64,000 bases of DNA from assembly GCA_963575745.1 (NCBI GenBank), contig CAUYUJ010007236.1, positions 428,426-492,425 of the forward strand, read 5' to 3'. The notes beneath the pieces are model-generated. The model was not told where the DNA came from, did not search any database, and worked only from the letters and a program-made list of their open reading frames with translations. Source of the stretch: Prorocentrum cordatum. Taxonomy: Eukaryota > Sar > Dinophyceae > Prorocentrales > Prorocentraceae. Each line of letters starts with the position of its first letter. Position 1 is the first letter of the stretch. Positions 51,270 to 63,375 of this stretch are shown piece by piece. Position numbers and translations under genes: made by a program.

Positions 51270-51600
51270 TACCGCCGTCGGCACGACCATTGGGGCCCTA
51301 AGAGGAGCCCCGAGAGAAGCTCAAGATGGCCCCAAGAGGGCCCCAAGACGCCTCTGTGATCATGGTGCCCTCTTGGGGCCCTCTGGGGGTCCTCTCGGGA
51401 CTCCCCGATAGGGCTCCAAGACGGCCCATGAGGCTCTAAGAGTGCCCATGGGGGGCGGCCTGAGAGGAGCCCCGAGAGGGGCCCAAGATGGCCCCAAGAG
51501 CGCCCCAAGACGCCTCCATGATCATGGAGCCTTCATGGGGCCCTCTGGGGGGCCCTCTCGGGACTCCCCGATAAGGCTCCAAGAGGGCACACGAGGCCTC
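51270..51600. repeat. About 166-bp direct repeat (two copies) of the CCAAGATGGCCCC family
   Basis: Copies begin near 51303 and 51469 with GAGGAGCCCCGAGAG and share AAGATGGCCCCAAGAG, TGATCATGG and CCTCTCGGGACTCCCCGATA. Related to 43.5-43.8 kb (opposite strand) and 59.2-59.5 kb. Confidence 0.8.
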
Positions 51601-52410
51601 GAGTGCAGAAGGGGCCCTCCCTCTAAGGCGCGCGTCTCCTCCCTCCCTCCTCTCTCCTCCCTCTGCGGCCCCCAGGGGCTTTCGTGCCCCTTCAAGACGG
51701 GCGGGTGGCGGGGCCGATGGGTCGCAGGCGGGTCGCGAAGCGGGCGTCGCAGGCGCCGCGCCCATCCGCCCGCGCCCTAACTCTTATCCGCAGTTGCAGG
51801 GTGTTACGTATTCCTGGGGAATGCTTCTCCCCAGCCCGAGCTCCACACCACTGCTTGGGGCACTACCGCCTCTCAGGGACTTCCCAATCGCCGCGAGCAC
51901 TCAAGATGATGGCAACTCCGACGCAAGAAAGGTTGGCCGAGTGCGCGAGGCGGTTGGATATTGGCAGGGACGCAAGTTTTTGGATTTCACCGAACAAATC
52001 GCGGATTTCAGGGTTGGGTTTCTTGCGGAGGTTTCTTGTGGCCGAGCCCCGTTTGTAGGGGGGGCGGTGCTGCGACGTGGGGTGGGGGGGCGAGGGAGGG
52101 GTCAATTCCTCTTCTGCGAAAAAGTCAGGCGATCGCAGGCATGGATCAGCGGAGGGTGGATTAGCGACAGGTCGCGCTTCCATGGGAGGTCACGGATTTC
52201 CGGCGCCGAGCGAGGCGGCCCCGTCTGCCATTTGGAGAGGACATTTCCCCCGATCCATGGATTTGGCGACCGCGCGCCAAATCCATGGATCGCTAATCCA
52301 TGTTTGCGCACCCCCGGAAGAGTGAGGTTGGAGGAGTCCACCTGCGCCCAGAGTGCTAGGTTTTCTGGTTTATGCTCGTGGGCGATCAGTGGTATGCCGG
52401 GCTCTCATGT
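51601..52410. other. Spacer, nothing recognised
   Basis: Mixed composition; GATCCATGGATTTGGCG and CCAAATCCATGGATCG (52252-52292) form an imperfect inverted repeat. No supported gene. Confidence 0.5.
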
Positions 52411-52414
52411 GAGT

Positions 52415-52960
52415 CGACGAGGTTTTGGGACGGCCCCTTGAGGGATATTGCTATCTGGGAACTTCTCGTTTGTTTCCGTTCAATGAGTTTTGTCTTGGAG
52501 TGTTCCCGGGTCGCCCGGCTGGTGCAGGGGGCAGTGTGGCGGCAAGAATGAACGCCGCCCGAGGGGCTCGCGCGTCGAGACATTGGCAACATGCTGAGTT
52601 GGTTCGGTCCGTTCCGCATGAGACATTCTCACAAGTCAGCGTTCCGAGACGACCAGAGTTGACATGGTCTGGCCCGTTTCGCTTGAGACAGCATCGCAAA
52701 CCTGGTCTCCCAGACGCTACACGAGAGGTTGTCTGGCCCATTTCGTTTGAAACATCATCAACATTTTTTGTGCTCGGGGATACCGTAACCTAAGGTTGCC
52801 TCGTCCTTTTCGCTCGAGACATCATCCCTGCGCTAGGCTTCAAGGTGCCGCCTGCGACGTGATCCTGTCTGTTTCGCCTGGGACGTCCCCGCAATTATGG
52901 GCACAGAGATGCCGCGTGCGAGGGGGGTCCAGCCAGTTTCGCATGAGACGTCCCCGCAGT
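52415..52960. repeat. Degenerate TTTCGC-TGAGACATC satellite, block 1
   Basis: Words of the type GTTTCGCTTGAGACATC occur near 52608, 52672, 52739, 52806, 52874 and 52938, about 65 bp apart, with poorly conserved sequence between. Same family as 54720-55715. Confidence 0.8.
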
Positions 52961-53149
52961 TCCGAGCAACCGTTGAGGAGTGCGAAGGGGGAGGAGGAGA
53001 AGCAGGATGATTAAGGACGAGGGGGAAGAACGATAATGCTCGTATTGCTGTCAGACAAGTACTCTTGTTGTCAATGCTCTCGGGTTGTGTATGTCTGTGG
53101 GGCAGCGATCGTGCCTCTCTAGCTAGCAGCCATTTCGGGGCGCACGGCC

Positions 53150-53330
53150 GCCCCTCACACTCGGCGCCGAAACTCGCACTGCATACTCGCACTTCGAGCT
53201 CGCAACCCGCACTCGCCCCCGCAATCGCCCCCCGCACTGTGCGCCCACACTCGCACTTCATACTCGCACCCCGCACTCGCGCCCACACTCACCCCCCACG
53301 TTTTGCGCCCACACGACACGAACGCGAGAC
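53150..53330. repeat. CACTCGCAC minisatellite
   Basis: Repeated ACTCGCACTTC, CGCACTCGC and CCCACACTCGC. Its inverse complement forms the array at 53945-54245. Confidence 0.85.
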
Positions 53331-53394
53331 GCGGGTCAACTCGGCGCACTCAGTCGGGGACGCCCACCCCACGGTCAATTCGCACTTCGCACTC

Positions 53395-53945
53395 GAGGAT
53401 TCAGCTCGGACAACCAATTCGAGAAATCCATTCGGCACCTCCAATCGCGAAACCAAGGCGGCAAATCAATTTGGCACATCAACTTGCGAACTCAACTCGG
53501 CAGGCCGCCCCGCGAAATCAACTCTCGAAATCAACTCTTTCAACCAACTCTATAAATCAATGCGGCAAACCAACTCGGGAAATCAACTCGGCGAACCAAT
53601 TCGGGAAATCAACCTGGGACATCAACTCGGGAACTCAACTGGGGGAACAACTCGCACTTCGCAGTTGGAATGGTAAGTCAAAGCCCAAGAAGTCAACGCC
53701 AATTCAACTCGCCATCTCAGCGTTCAGTGCAAGCCAACTCCACACATCAATTTTGTAAGCCAACTCGGCAAATCACTTATGTAAATGGCCTCGGTAAGTT
53801 TGCAAACCAACTCGGCAAACCAACTCGGCAAATCAATTCGGGAAATCAAGTCGGCACATCAAGTCTGTAAATCAATTCGGCAAATCAACTCTGTAAAACA
53901 ACTCGGAATTCAACCCGTCTAATCAAGTCGGCAAATCATTTCAGG
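53395..53945. repeat. CAACTCGGCAAAT minisatellite (14-19 bp units)
   Basis: About 30 variants of CAACTCGGCAAATCAA, CAACTCGGGAAATCAA and CCAACTCGGCAAAC, flanked by the two inverted CACTCGC arrays. Confidence 0.93.
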
Positions 53946-54245
53946 GTTTGGTGTGGGGTGCGAGTGTGGGGCGCGAGTGTGTGCGTAGACTTTGGGTGTA
54001 GAGTGTGGTGTGTGTGTGTGTCTGTGTGTGTGTGTGTGAGGTGAGGGGGGGGGTGCGGGAGTGGGTGGGCGTCGAGTGTGGGGTGTGAGTGTGGGGTTCG
54101 AGTGTGGGCGTGCAGTGTGGGGAGCGAGTGTGTGTGTGTGTGTAGACTGTGGGCGCGTGTGTGAGAGGCGAGTATGGAGTGCGAGTGTCGGCATGGAGTG
54201 TGGGCGCGAGTGTGTTCGGCGAGTGTGGGCGTCGAGTGTGGTGCG
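53945..54245. repeat. GCGAGTGTGGG minisatellite with a TG run
   Basis: Units such as GGGGTGCGAGTGTGGGG and GGGCGCGAGTGTG, with TGTGTG at 54006-54038. Inverse complement of 53150-53330. Confidence 0.9.
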
Positions 54246-54720
54246 TTTCTGGCCTCGAGCTAGTGCTGCCCCTCAGACATACACAACTCTCGGAGCACTT
54301 TTTGTCGCCATGGCTGGGCGAGGCTCGATCGTGCCCGGTGGAGCGGGCTGGTGCTCTGCCGACGAAGGGTGTGTCACTGGCCCGTCCGCGCCCAGCTTGT
54401 GAGGATGTCTCGAACGGTCCGATACGTTGGCTTCACGGGGTTGAGGTGTGTTTCGGAGCCGTATGGTCCTCGCTGGCCACTTCGGATGGCTTTTGGGGCT
54501 GTTTGGGCCCCACCCAGGACTTGCCTTGGCTGGCGAGGTGGACAGTGCACCTGAGCCCCGGTGCCTGGGTTGCCCAGGACAGATTCGGGCGACCCCGGCA
54601 ACCCCCACGGCGGTGCCGGGGAGGTGCCGGGGAGGGGTTGCCCTCAAAAAAGTTGGGTGCCCCCCATGGCTTACAGAGAGCCATCTTCGAAACATCGGGC
54701 TCCAAGATGCCCTGACTAGA
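54246..54720. other. Spacer interrupting the TGAGACATC satellite
   Basis: Unique-looking sequence with a short CGGTGCCGGGGAGG duplication (54611-54635). No gene supported. Confidence 0.5.
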
Positions 54721-55715
54721 TGTCCTCTGCTTCGTCTCGCTTGAGACGTCCTCACAAGTCTGGATTCCAATAGGTGGTTCGCGAGGTACTCAGGCTTGTT
54801 TTGCTGAGACATTCTCGGAACCACAGGCTTCGAGATGCTCTGACTCGAGGTGCTCTGACCCGTTTCGCTTGAGATGTCCTCACCATTGGGGTCCAAGATG
54901 AGGTTCGCGACGTATTCAGGCACGGTTCGCCTGACACATCCTCGGTATCCCTGGCTCTGACCGTTCGTCTTGAGACATATTCGCAATTCTGGATTGAAGA
55001 TGCGGTTCACGAGGTGCTCAGGCCCGTTTCGCCTGAGACATCATCGCAACCCCGGCTTCCGGGAGTCCTGTCTTGAGATGCCCAGTCCCGTTTCAATTGT
55101 GACATCTTCACTACGTTGCTCGCCTGAGACATCCTCAGAACCCCAGGCTTCGAGATGCCTTGCATTGAGGTGATCTGGCCCGTTTCGCCTGAGACATCCT
55201 CACAGCTCTGGGTTCAAAGCTGTGGCTCGCGAGGTACTCAGGCACGGTTCGCCTGACACATGCTCGGTATCCCTGGCTCTGACCGTTCGGCTTGAGACGT
55301 CCTCGCAACTCTGGCTCGAAGATGCGGGGCACGAGGTGTTCAGGCTCGTTTCGCTGGAGACATCCTCGGAACCTCGGGCTCCGAGGTGCCCTGACTTGAG
55401 GTTCTCTAGCCCGCTTGGCTTGAGACATCCTCGCAACTCACATCTGTGGGTCTGCGGCTCGCGATGTGCTCCGGCCTGCTTCGCTTGAGACATCATCTCA
55501 ATTTTCGGTTACATCGCGAGGTATTCAGGCTTGTTTTGCCTGAGACATCCTCGGAACCCTGGGCTGCTGCGAGATACCCTTAATTGAGGTGCGCTGGCCC
55601 GTTTCGCTTGAGACGTCCGCACAACTGAGTTCCATGACGTGGTCCGCGAGGTGCTCAGGCCCGTTTCGCCTGAGTCATCCTCGGAATCCCTGGCTCCGAG
55701 ATGCCCTGACTTGAG
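54720..55715. repeat. Degenerate TTTCGC-TGAGACATC satellite, block 2
   Basis: About 15 copies, 60-75 bp apart, of TGGCCCGTTTCGCTTGAGAC / GCCTGAGACATCCTCG with intervening GCGAGGTGCTCAGGC and AACTCTGG words. Alternate copies differ (CTTGAGACGTCCTC versus CCTGAGACATCCTC), suggesting a higher-order dimer of about 130 bp. Confidence 0.85.
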
Positions 55716-56540
55716 GTGACCCGGCCCGGATGTAAGTGCGCCACGCTTGAAGGCGCCATTGACGGAGTGGTTGTTTGGGTTGCCGCCGGTGCCGGGGAGA
55801 GTTGGGGACCAGCAGAGATTGACAGAACAATCGAGGAGTCGCCATATTGTTGGCTGCCTGGTGTGCACGGGGTCAAGGAGAGTCCGTTGAGTGAGACGCG
55901 CGCAGTCGCTTACGAAGCGACGCAAGGAGCTGCGCTGCGCGTTGTGCCGATTCTGATTGGACGACAGGTGGCGCAGAGGGCGGACAGGGTTTCTGTGAGC
56001 GCCAGCGAAGAGGATAGCTAAAAGAATCCGCGTTCCCAATAGTCGTCGTTTTCTTATTCATTGTTTTGCCGATCGGCGCGGGCCCTGCACCCCCCCTCTC
56101 CCCCCCATGTAGTAGATGTTGGCTATTTTTGGCGTGTATTTCAAGCAGGTGGAGTCTCCCCCATAGGACGCACTGTTGCAAACAGTCGCATAAACAAGGG
56201 TCCGGAGCCAGACCCTCCCCCTCCCTCCCCTTTCCTGCAATGTCGAGACGCCAAAGAAGAAAACGTTCACATAGTTCTCCGACTCCCCGTTGCTTGTATG
56301 ACCACTCGGACGAGCACTGAGCAAGTACGATTCGTCTCTAGCAGGAGGAAAGCGGGGAATGAGGAAGAGGACAGACACTGCGGGGTACCACCCCGCTGGG
56401 CGGAGGCGGGCGTGTAGAGTCTGAAGAAGGAAACGGCGGATGCGGTGAACACGCAAGAAGGACAGCTTGGAGGCACCAAGCCACCGTGACGCCCCTGAAA
56501 CGACTACCCTTCGGCGAAGTGGAAGTGCACGCCGCTCTAC
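55716..56540. other. Spacer, nothing recognised
   Basis: Mixed composition with no repeat array and no recognisable protein. Confidence 0.5.
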
Positions 56541-56600
56541 CAGCAGGCGGAGGAGGAGGAGGAGGAGGAGGAGGAGGAGGAGGAGGAGGAGGAGTGCATC
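56541..56600. repeat. GGA microsatellite
   Basis: About 18 GGA trinucleotides. Confidence 0.95.
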
Positions 56601-56644
56601 CTCTCCTCCTTCGTGTCTCTCAGTCTTACTTTTACACACCGCCT

Positions 56645-56675
56645 GTGACCCCTGGAGCTGTGCTCCAGGGGTCAC
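56645..56675. other. Perfect 14-bp-arm hairpin
   Basis: GTGACCCCTGGAGC, a TGT loop, then GCTCCAGGGGTCAC. It is followed by no T run, so it is not a typical terminator. Function unknown. Confidence 0.85.
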
Positions 56676-57059
56676 CTGGCCCTGGGTTGATCACCCCCTC
56701 AGGGCCGACCTGCCCTTGGGGGGGGGGGAAGCTAGGACGTTCGTCCCAGCCATCAGGAATCGGGAATCAGGAATCAGGAGGAGAGTCGGAGGTGGGCCAG
56801 TCAAGGCAGCAGTGGGGGTGGAGGGAGCGTTCCCGCTGGGGGCGCCCCCTCCAATTGCCGCCGCGCCGCCGGCGGAAAATGCACACTCGGTGCGCGCGCG
56901 CGCGCAGGTGGGCCATGGCCGCCGCAGGCCAGCCGCGCGCCATAGGGGTTGGGGGGCGCCCGCGGGGTAGGCGGGATGACGAGCGGGGGCGTTTTGGATG
57001 GGGCGAATGTCCACCACCACCACCATAGTCAGGACGGGGGAGCAGGGAGGATGGGGAGG

Positions 57060-57125
57060 TCCTCTTCCTCTTCCTCGTCGTCGTCGTCCTCCTCCTCCTC
57101 CTCATCCTCCTCCTCCTCCCAATCC
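57060..57125. repeat. TCC microsatellite
   Basis: TCCTCTTCCTCG then TCC repeats. 57126-57700 and 56676-57059 hold no supported gene. Confidence 0.9.
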
Positions 57126-57699
57126 CTCTCCTTCCTATGGTGTGGCGGTGGAGAATTGTCCCATCAGTTTTGGAAGTCTATGGCCGGGCGGGAGGAAACA
57201 GAGGGGCGACGAACGGTGGTGGTGGCAGGGGGTTTTGCGGGATGAGGGCCCCGACTGGCCCCTGGAGTGCCACCGCGGGCCCAAGAGGTGAACGAGAGGC
57301 GTGCGTTTCTTCACACCTCGGTGGCGGCCCCCTCGAGAGCGAACGCCTTAAGAGAGTGGGATATTTTGGAAGTCTCTCCGGGAGGGTCAGTGCTCTCAAA
57401 ACGAGCTCTCGTGGGGTTTATTGTTCGGCCCACTCTTCCACCCACTTCCCCCAGAGGTCGATGCTGGCATCCGTCGGACAGGCAGGGGATGTCATGCGCC
57501 CCCCTCACCTCCCTTTGCCCCTTCTCTTCCTTCCCCGTCCTTCCTCTTCTGGTTCCCTGGATCGTGCTCGCGAGGGCTTCTGTGCGAGCGCCGCCCAGCA
57601 AGGGCGGTCTACGCGCGCGCATTGCTTCGTCTGATGTGTCAGCCTCTCTCTTTGCTCTCGGCCTCTTCGTCCACGTCTGCTCATCCTCCCTCGTGCCGG

Positions 57700-57862
57700 A
57701 TGCCGCCTCCGCCTCCTCCTTCTCCTCCTCGTCCTCCTCCCTTTCCTCCTCCTCCTCCTCCTCCCTTTCCTCCTCCTCCTCCTCCGGAGGAGAGGCCTCC
57801 TCCTCCTCCCTTTCCTCCTCCTCCTCCTCCTCCTCCTTCCTCCTCCTCCTCCTCCTCCATCC
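57700..57862. repeat. CCT pyrimidine tract with a GGAGGAGAGG interruption
   Basis: TCC/CTT repeats, with a short purine segment at 57784-57797 that makes a local inverted repeat (CTCCTCCGGAGGAG). Confidence 0.9.
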
Positions 57863-58233
57863 CTCGTCATGTCAGCCCCCCTCCCTCGTGCTCATCCTCC
57901 CTGCCGCGGCGTGGCGGCCTCTCCTCCCGCGGTGTGCCCCTCGGAGTGCCCGGCCAGGCTGCGCACCAACCCTGTTCATTACGCGTCACGGCGGGGTGTG
58001 TCGGTTATGTCGTTTGTGCCCGCTCGTTTTCCCTGATGGACTCATGATGTGCCAACACACTTTAGCTTTGGTCACCAGAATGAATTTCGAGCACCAGGAA
58101 AACACCCCCAAGCTCGAGGGTTGTCACGTGTCGAGCCCTGGGAGACACTCGTTCGACATCCTTTCGACACTGTTCTGGGTGCTCGAAATTATTTCTGGGA
58201 TGTGGTCCTTAATTACGATGGGAGCGACGTAAT

Positions 58234-58313
58234 TATGTATGTATGTATGTATGTATGTATGTATGTATGTATGTATGTATGTATGTATGTATGTATGTAT
58301 GTATGTATGTATG

Positions 58314-58347
<34 letters not shown>

Positions 58348-58449
58348 TGTATGTATGCATGCATGCATGCATGCATGCATGCATGCATGTATGTATGTAT
58401 GTATGTATGTATGTATGTATGTATGTATGTATGTATGTATGTATGTATT
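58234..58449. repeat. (ATGT)n microsatellite with an internal (GCAT)n block
   Basis: About 54 tetranucleotides; 58356-58388 is CATG/GCAT instead of TATG. Periodic Tyr/Met/Cys/Val frames are repeat translations. Confidence 0.99.
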
Positions 58450-58921
58450 CCTTTTCTTGCATTTCGCACGCGCGCTGGCCAATGCGTTGGCAGCGTCGGG
58501 AGCCCGGGGTCTGTCAGAGAACGCCTGCGCGAGACCGTCGCGACGCGTTTGGCCAAGCCAGGTGCTCCGTGCGGGCGCGCCCGGTGCCGGTGGGCCCACG
58601 TCGTGGTCCCAGGCCTGCGCGGTGCCGTGCGGGGGTGTTTTTTTACGTTGCATCTCTGGGGGACCTCGCCTTTCCCCAAAACATGTGGAGCCGGGCGGAA
58701 CCAATTCGGAACATGTTCGATTGTGGAGGCGTTGGCCCTGTCATTCAGTGAATAGGTGCCCAGTCTAGGGCATGCCTTGCAGTCCGCGTCGAGGTGCCAT
58801 GCCCAAACGCTAAGCCTGGTTCAGCGACGTCGTGAACGATTGTTTCTTTCGAGTTGATGCCGGGCACTGCTTACCACAGTCGGTCACGGATGCGCGTGAA
58901 CCATATTTGGTCTGCACGGTT

Positions 58922-58943
58922 TCCGTAGCCATTTTGGCTCAAG
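58922..58943 (+). other. Dinoflagellate spliced-leader sequence, genomic relict
   Basis: All 22 positions fit the dinoflagellate trans-splicing leader (starting TCCGTAGCC and ending TTTTGGCTCAAG; known family sequence). In a leader RNA gene the next bases would be a GT splice donor; here they are CGATTT, so this is a leader already joined to an mRNA body, i.e. DNA copied back from a trans-spliced mRNA. An ATG lies 7 bases downstream (58951) but its frame closes after five codons. No poly-A or introns were seen in the following about 600 bp. Confidence 0.9.
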
Positions 58944-59495
58944 CGATTTGATGTTTGATCCGCGTGCGTAGTGAATCTCTGTCTCCCCCAGAACAGATTC
59001 TTCAGGCTTGCGCCACATCCGCCGACCCCTTGGTTTTTTCTCTTCGGGGGACGATGTTCGGTTTTCGTGGGGGGTCTTTTGGAGGCTTTGTTTGGCGGCC
59101 TGCGGGCATCATGGGTTGTGTGGATGCCATCTTGGACGATCTTCGGATTGTCTTTGTGTCTTCTTCGGGGGCCTCAGGGTCTGTTTTGCAACGGTTTGTC
59201 GACGAGTCGTGGTTCTCTGGGAGGCAGTTTCGAAGTCTCTTGGGGGCCTTTTTGGAGCGTCTCGGGGCCTCTTGTGGGCCTTTTGGGGCCTCTTGGGGGC
59301 GTCTTCGGGGTCTCTTGGAGCCTCTTGGTGCCTCCTGCGGCGTCTCGGACCGCAAGGCTCGGATTGTCGGCCCGGGCTCTCCCTCTTGGGCCTCATTGGA
59401 GCCGTCTTGGAGGCCTGTCGGGCCGTCTTGGGGGCGTCTTGGGCTGTCTTGGCGCTTCCCGGAGAGGTACCGGACCCCCCGGAGAGGCACCGAAC
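58944..59495 (+). other. Possible retroposed transcript downstream of the leader; GGCCTCTTGGGGGC repeats
   Basis: 58955-59608 has an open frame, but its second half is a Gly/Leu/Ser low-complexity translation of GGGGCCTCTTGGGGGCGTC words (59230-59465), the dispersed repeat family also at 43.5 and 51.3 kb. I cannot recognise a protein, so the retroposed transcript was probably non-coding or has decayed. Confidence 0.4.
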
Positions 59496-59504
59496 TCACA
59501 CGTG

Positions 59505-59660
59505 AGAACGATGATGATGATCATCATCATCATGGTGATGATTTTTATCATGGTGATGAGTATGAGGTTGTGGTATTGACTATGATGAGATGGCGATGTC
59601 GATCATGATGACGATTATGATGATGAGCTCGATCCTGATTGCGACTGATGGTTTCTACGA
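59505..59660. repeat. GAT / CAT microsatellite
   Basis: GATGATGATCATCATCATCATG is locally palindromic (59509-59533), followed by imperfect GAT repeats. Confidence 0.85.
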
Positions 59661-59945
59661 GTGGGAGTAAGAGACAGCGGAGGAAGACGAGGAGGAGGAT
59701 GACGAGGATTGGGAGTAAGAGACAGCGGAGGAGGAGGAGGAGGAGGAGGAGAAGGAGGATGAGGGGGAGCAGGAGGAGGGAGGAGGGAGGAGGAGGGAGG
59801 AGGATGGAGGAGAAGGAGGAGGAGGACGCTGAGGACGACGAGCATGAGCAGGAAAAGGACGGAGAGAAGCGGAGGAGGAAGAGGAGAAGGAGTATGAGGA
59901 GGAGTAGGAGGAGGAGGAGGAGGAGAAGGAGGATGAGGATTATTG
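59660..59945. repeat. GGA purine tract
   Basis: GGA/GAG repeats, with GGATTGGGAGTAAGAGACAG duplicated at about 59659 and 59705. Confidence 0.92.
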
Positions 59946-60054
59946 ACTTGACGCTGTAAAGTGTTTCCTGGGTTCGTGCGCCGTGTCGTCGAATGGGCGT
60001 CGGCACTGCCTTTCATTTTACGCGCCTTTGGGATCGGCGCATGAAGATGAGGAC

Positions 60055-60700
<646 letters not shown>

Positions 60701-61490
60701 AGCAGGAAAGAGGGTGGAAGGAGGAGGATGACGGAGGGAAAAGGAGGAGGAGGAAGAGAAGGATGATGATGGTGATGATGATGATGAGGAGAGGAGGAGG
60801 AGGAGGAGGAGGAGGAGAGGAGGAGGGAGGAGGAGGAGGAGGAGGAGGAGGAGGAGGGGGACGGGGAGGAGGATAATGAAAGGAGGAGGAGGAGGGGAGG
60901 AGGAGGGAGCAGGAAAGAGGGTGGAAGGAGGAGGATGTCGGAGGGGAAAGGAGGAGCAGGAGGAGGAGGAGGAGGTGGAGGTTGAGGAGGAGAAAAAAGG
61001 ATGAGGAGGAGGTGGAGCAGGAGGAGGTGGAGGAGGAGCAGGAGGAGGGAGGAGGGAGGAATGATTAGGAAGGAGGATGAGGTGGAGGAGGTGAATGAAG
61101 ATCATGTGGATTCGGAGCAGGGGGACGAGGAAGAGCAGAGAGGAAGAGGAGGAGTAAGAGAAAGAGGAGGAGGGAAAGAGGGGGGGAGGCTGCAGGACGG
61201 AGGAAACAGGAGGGAGCACGGGGACGAGACGGAGGAGCAGGAAGAGAAGGAGAAGAGAAGGAAGAGGAGGAGAGGAGAAGGAGCAGGAGGAGGAGGAGGA
61301 GGAGGGAAGAGGGAGGAGGGACGAGGGAGGAGGGAGGACGAGGAGGACGAGGAGGACGAGGAGCAGGAGGGACGTGGAGGAGGAGGAGGCGGGGGAGGAG
61401 GAGGCGGGGGAGGAGGAAGAGGAGGCGGGGGAGGAGGAGGTGCAAGGAAGGAGGGGGGAGGAGGAGGAGGAGAAGGAAGATGAGGAACGA

Positions 61491-61900
61491 TGATGAAGAG
61501 GATGGGGAGAAAGGGGGCCACACTGGAAGGGCCGGCACAGATCGGGCCACGGTGCGCCACACCTTCGAGCAGGACTGCGCCCACTAAGGGAAGGGGGGGG
61601 GGGAAGGGGTAGCGACGCTCTGCGTCGTCGCCAGCCGTCGTCAGGAGATCGACGCCTGGCGTCGCGATACGTCCCCCATTTCAGTGGGGGCGCGTGGGCC
61701 GTGGCACGCAAAACACGTTCAGTGCAGACTCCGTCGCGGCCATCTTCACGCTGGCAGCCATGAGTCAGATTGCAGCAGACGCATCTCTTCCTGCCTCACT
61801 CTGGCCTTAAGGTATATCATATATCTTCTTCGTCTGGCTTTGGCAGTCATGCTTGGCCCGAGGAACAGCGAGCGCGAATATAGTCGGTGTCGTGTCTCCT
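61491..61900. other. Spacer, nothing recognised
   Basis: Unique-looking DNA between the purine tract and the next satellite; no gene supported. Confidence 0.5.
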
Positions 61901-62570
61901 GCGACCGTAGTGTGTCACAGACTTTGTCTCTGTAGCTCCCCCGTCACATCAGAGGCTCCAGCGTTACAGAATGTGTTATTGTATCGTTCTTGTCCTGCCA
62001 GGGGCCGAACTTGATCTTTCGGGCCTTCAGTTTCACAGTGGAGGTTTATGTGGCTTCCTCGTCGCGTCCGGGATTCCAGCGCCACCGCGTTTGTCACTGC
62101 AGCGCCCTCGTCGTGCCAGGGTTTTGCCCATGACCTCTCTGGGCTTCCGAGCTACGGACTATCTTCCTGCATCTTCCCTTTCGCATCAGGGGCTGCCGAA
62201 TCGCAGAATTTGTTTTTGTAGCGTATGCGTTGTGCCTGGGAGCGCTCACTTGTCCTGTGGAGCTCCAGCGTCACAGAAGTTGCTTTTGTAGCTTCCCCGT
62301 CGCATTAGGGACTCCGGCGTCACCGAATTTGTCCTTTTCGCGTTCTCGTCGCGTCGGCTTCAGCGTCACGAAACGAGTCTCTCCAGCTTTCTATTCGCAT
62401 GAGGGGCTCCAGCGTCACCGGCTTTGTCCCTGCGTTGTCCTTGTCGTGCCAGGGGGCGCGTGCGTGTCACTTCGGCGCTTCAGTGTCGCCTACTTTTTCT
62501 CTGCAGCATCCTCGTCGCATGGGGGGCTCCAGTGTCGCAAAATGTGCTTCTGTAGCGCCCGTTTTTCGCG
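61900..62570. repeat. Degenerate 60-65 bp satellite (GGCTCCAGCGTCACAGAATT)
   Basis: About ten diverged units with GGGGCTCCAGCGTCAC, TTTGTC/TTTTGTAGC and CCTCGTCGCATCAGG in order. Divergence is 20-30% between units, so this is an old array. Confidence 0.8.
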
Positions 62571-63190
62571 GGCGACCTGGCCCCGCTTCGCCGCGGGCGA
62601 CTCGCCGCGGAGGGTTCCGTTCGATTCCACGGGCGATCGTGCGCACGAAGTAAGCCACGCGCCTGCGCGCGCGCTACGAGGGCCAGGGCGCTCTGTCGCC
62701 CGCGGGCGACCGCGCGGGTTTGCCCCCGCAACGACCAAAAAGGTCGTGCCAACACGCCGGGTAAAGCTTAAAAGGGCTTTCGTCTGCCTGATCCTTTCCT
62801 TCCGCTCTCCTCCTTCTTCTTTCATCGAAGTCAGGGCCCCCGCCTCCTATGACGCCCCCCGCTGGCCCGGGTGGTCTACTCAGGTCGCGGGGGGGGTAAA
62901 GGGGGGGTCGTTGCCACGGCTGGCGACTCGTCTTCACGACGGGGAGGGGGGGGGTGCACCGTTCCCTCGGATGGGCGCATCCCCCCTCCAGGGGCCTCCG
63001 AACCCCCCCTCCCCGTTTTTTCCCTTTCCTCTCCCCCTCGAACTTCAATGCCTTTGGCGTCTCCGCCCACCACTCTTGGGCATATTTTGTTGGGGCGATT
63101 TGCGTTTTTCCCCACATCCAAAGTGGGGTTCTTGTTTTCTCTGGACACCCCGCGCAGGAACACTCACCCCCTCTTCTCCTCGCACTCATT
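62571..63190. other. Spacer, nothing recognised
   Basis: GC-rich then C/G-run-rich DNA with no supported gene. Confidence 0.5.
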
Positions 63191-63372
63191 CACACACACA
63201 TCATCATCACTCGCACTCTCTCACACGCTCACGAACATCATCGTCATCATCGGTATCGGCATCATCCTCATTCAAACATCATCATCGCCACCACCACCCA
63301 CAATCAATCATCATCCTCTTCACCACTCATCTTCACCACCACTCATCATCCTCATCCTCATCATCGTTGAGT
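63190..63372. repeat. CATCAT / CACCAC low-complexity tract
   Basis: CATCATCA, CACACA and CACCACC words over 180 bp. Confidence 0.85.
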
Positions 63373-63375
63373 AAA

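Noticed and set aside
58922-58943. Spliced-leader RNA gene
   Set aside because: The leader is not followed by a GT donor or by a recognisable leader RNA body, so a relict from an mRNA is more likely.
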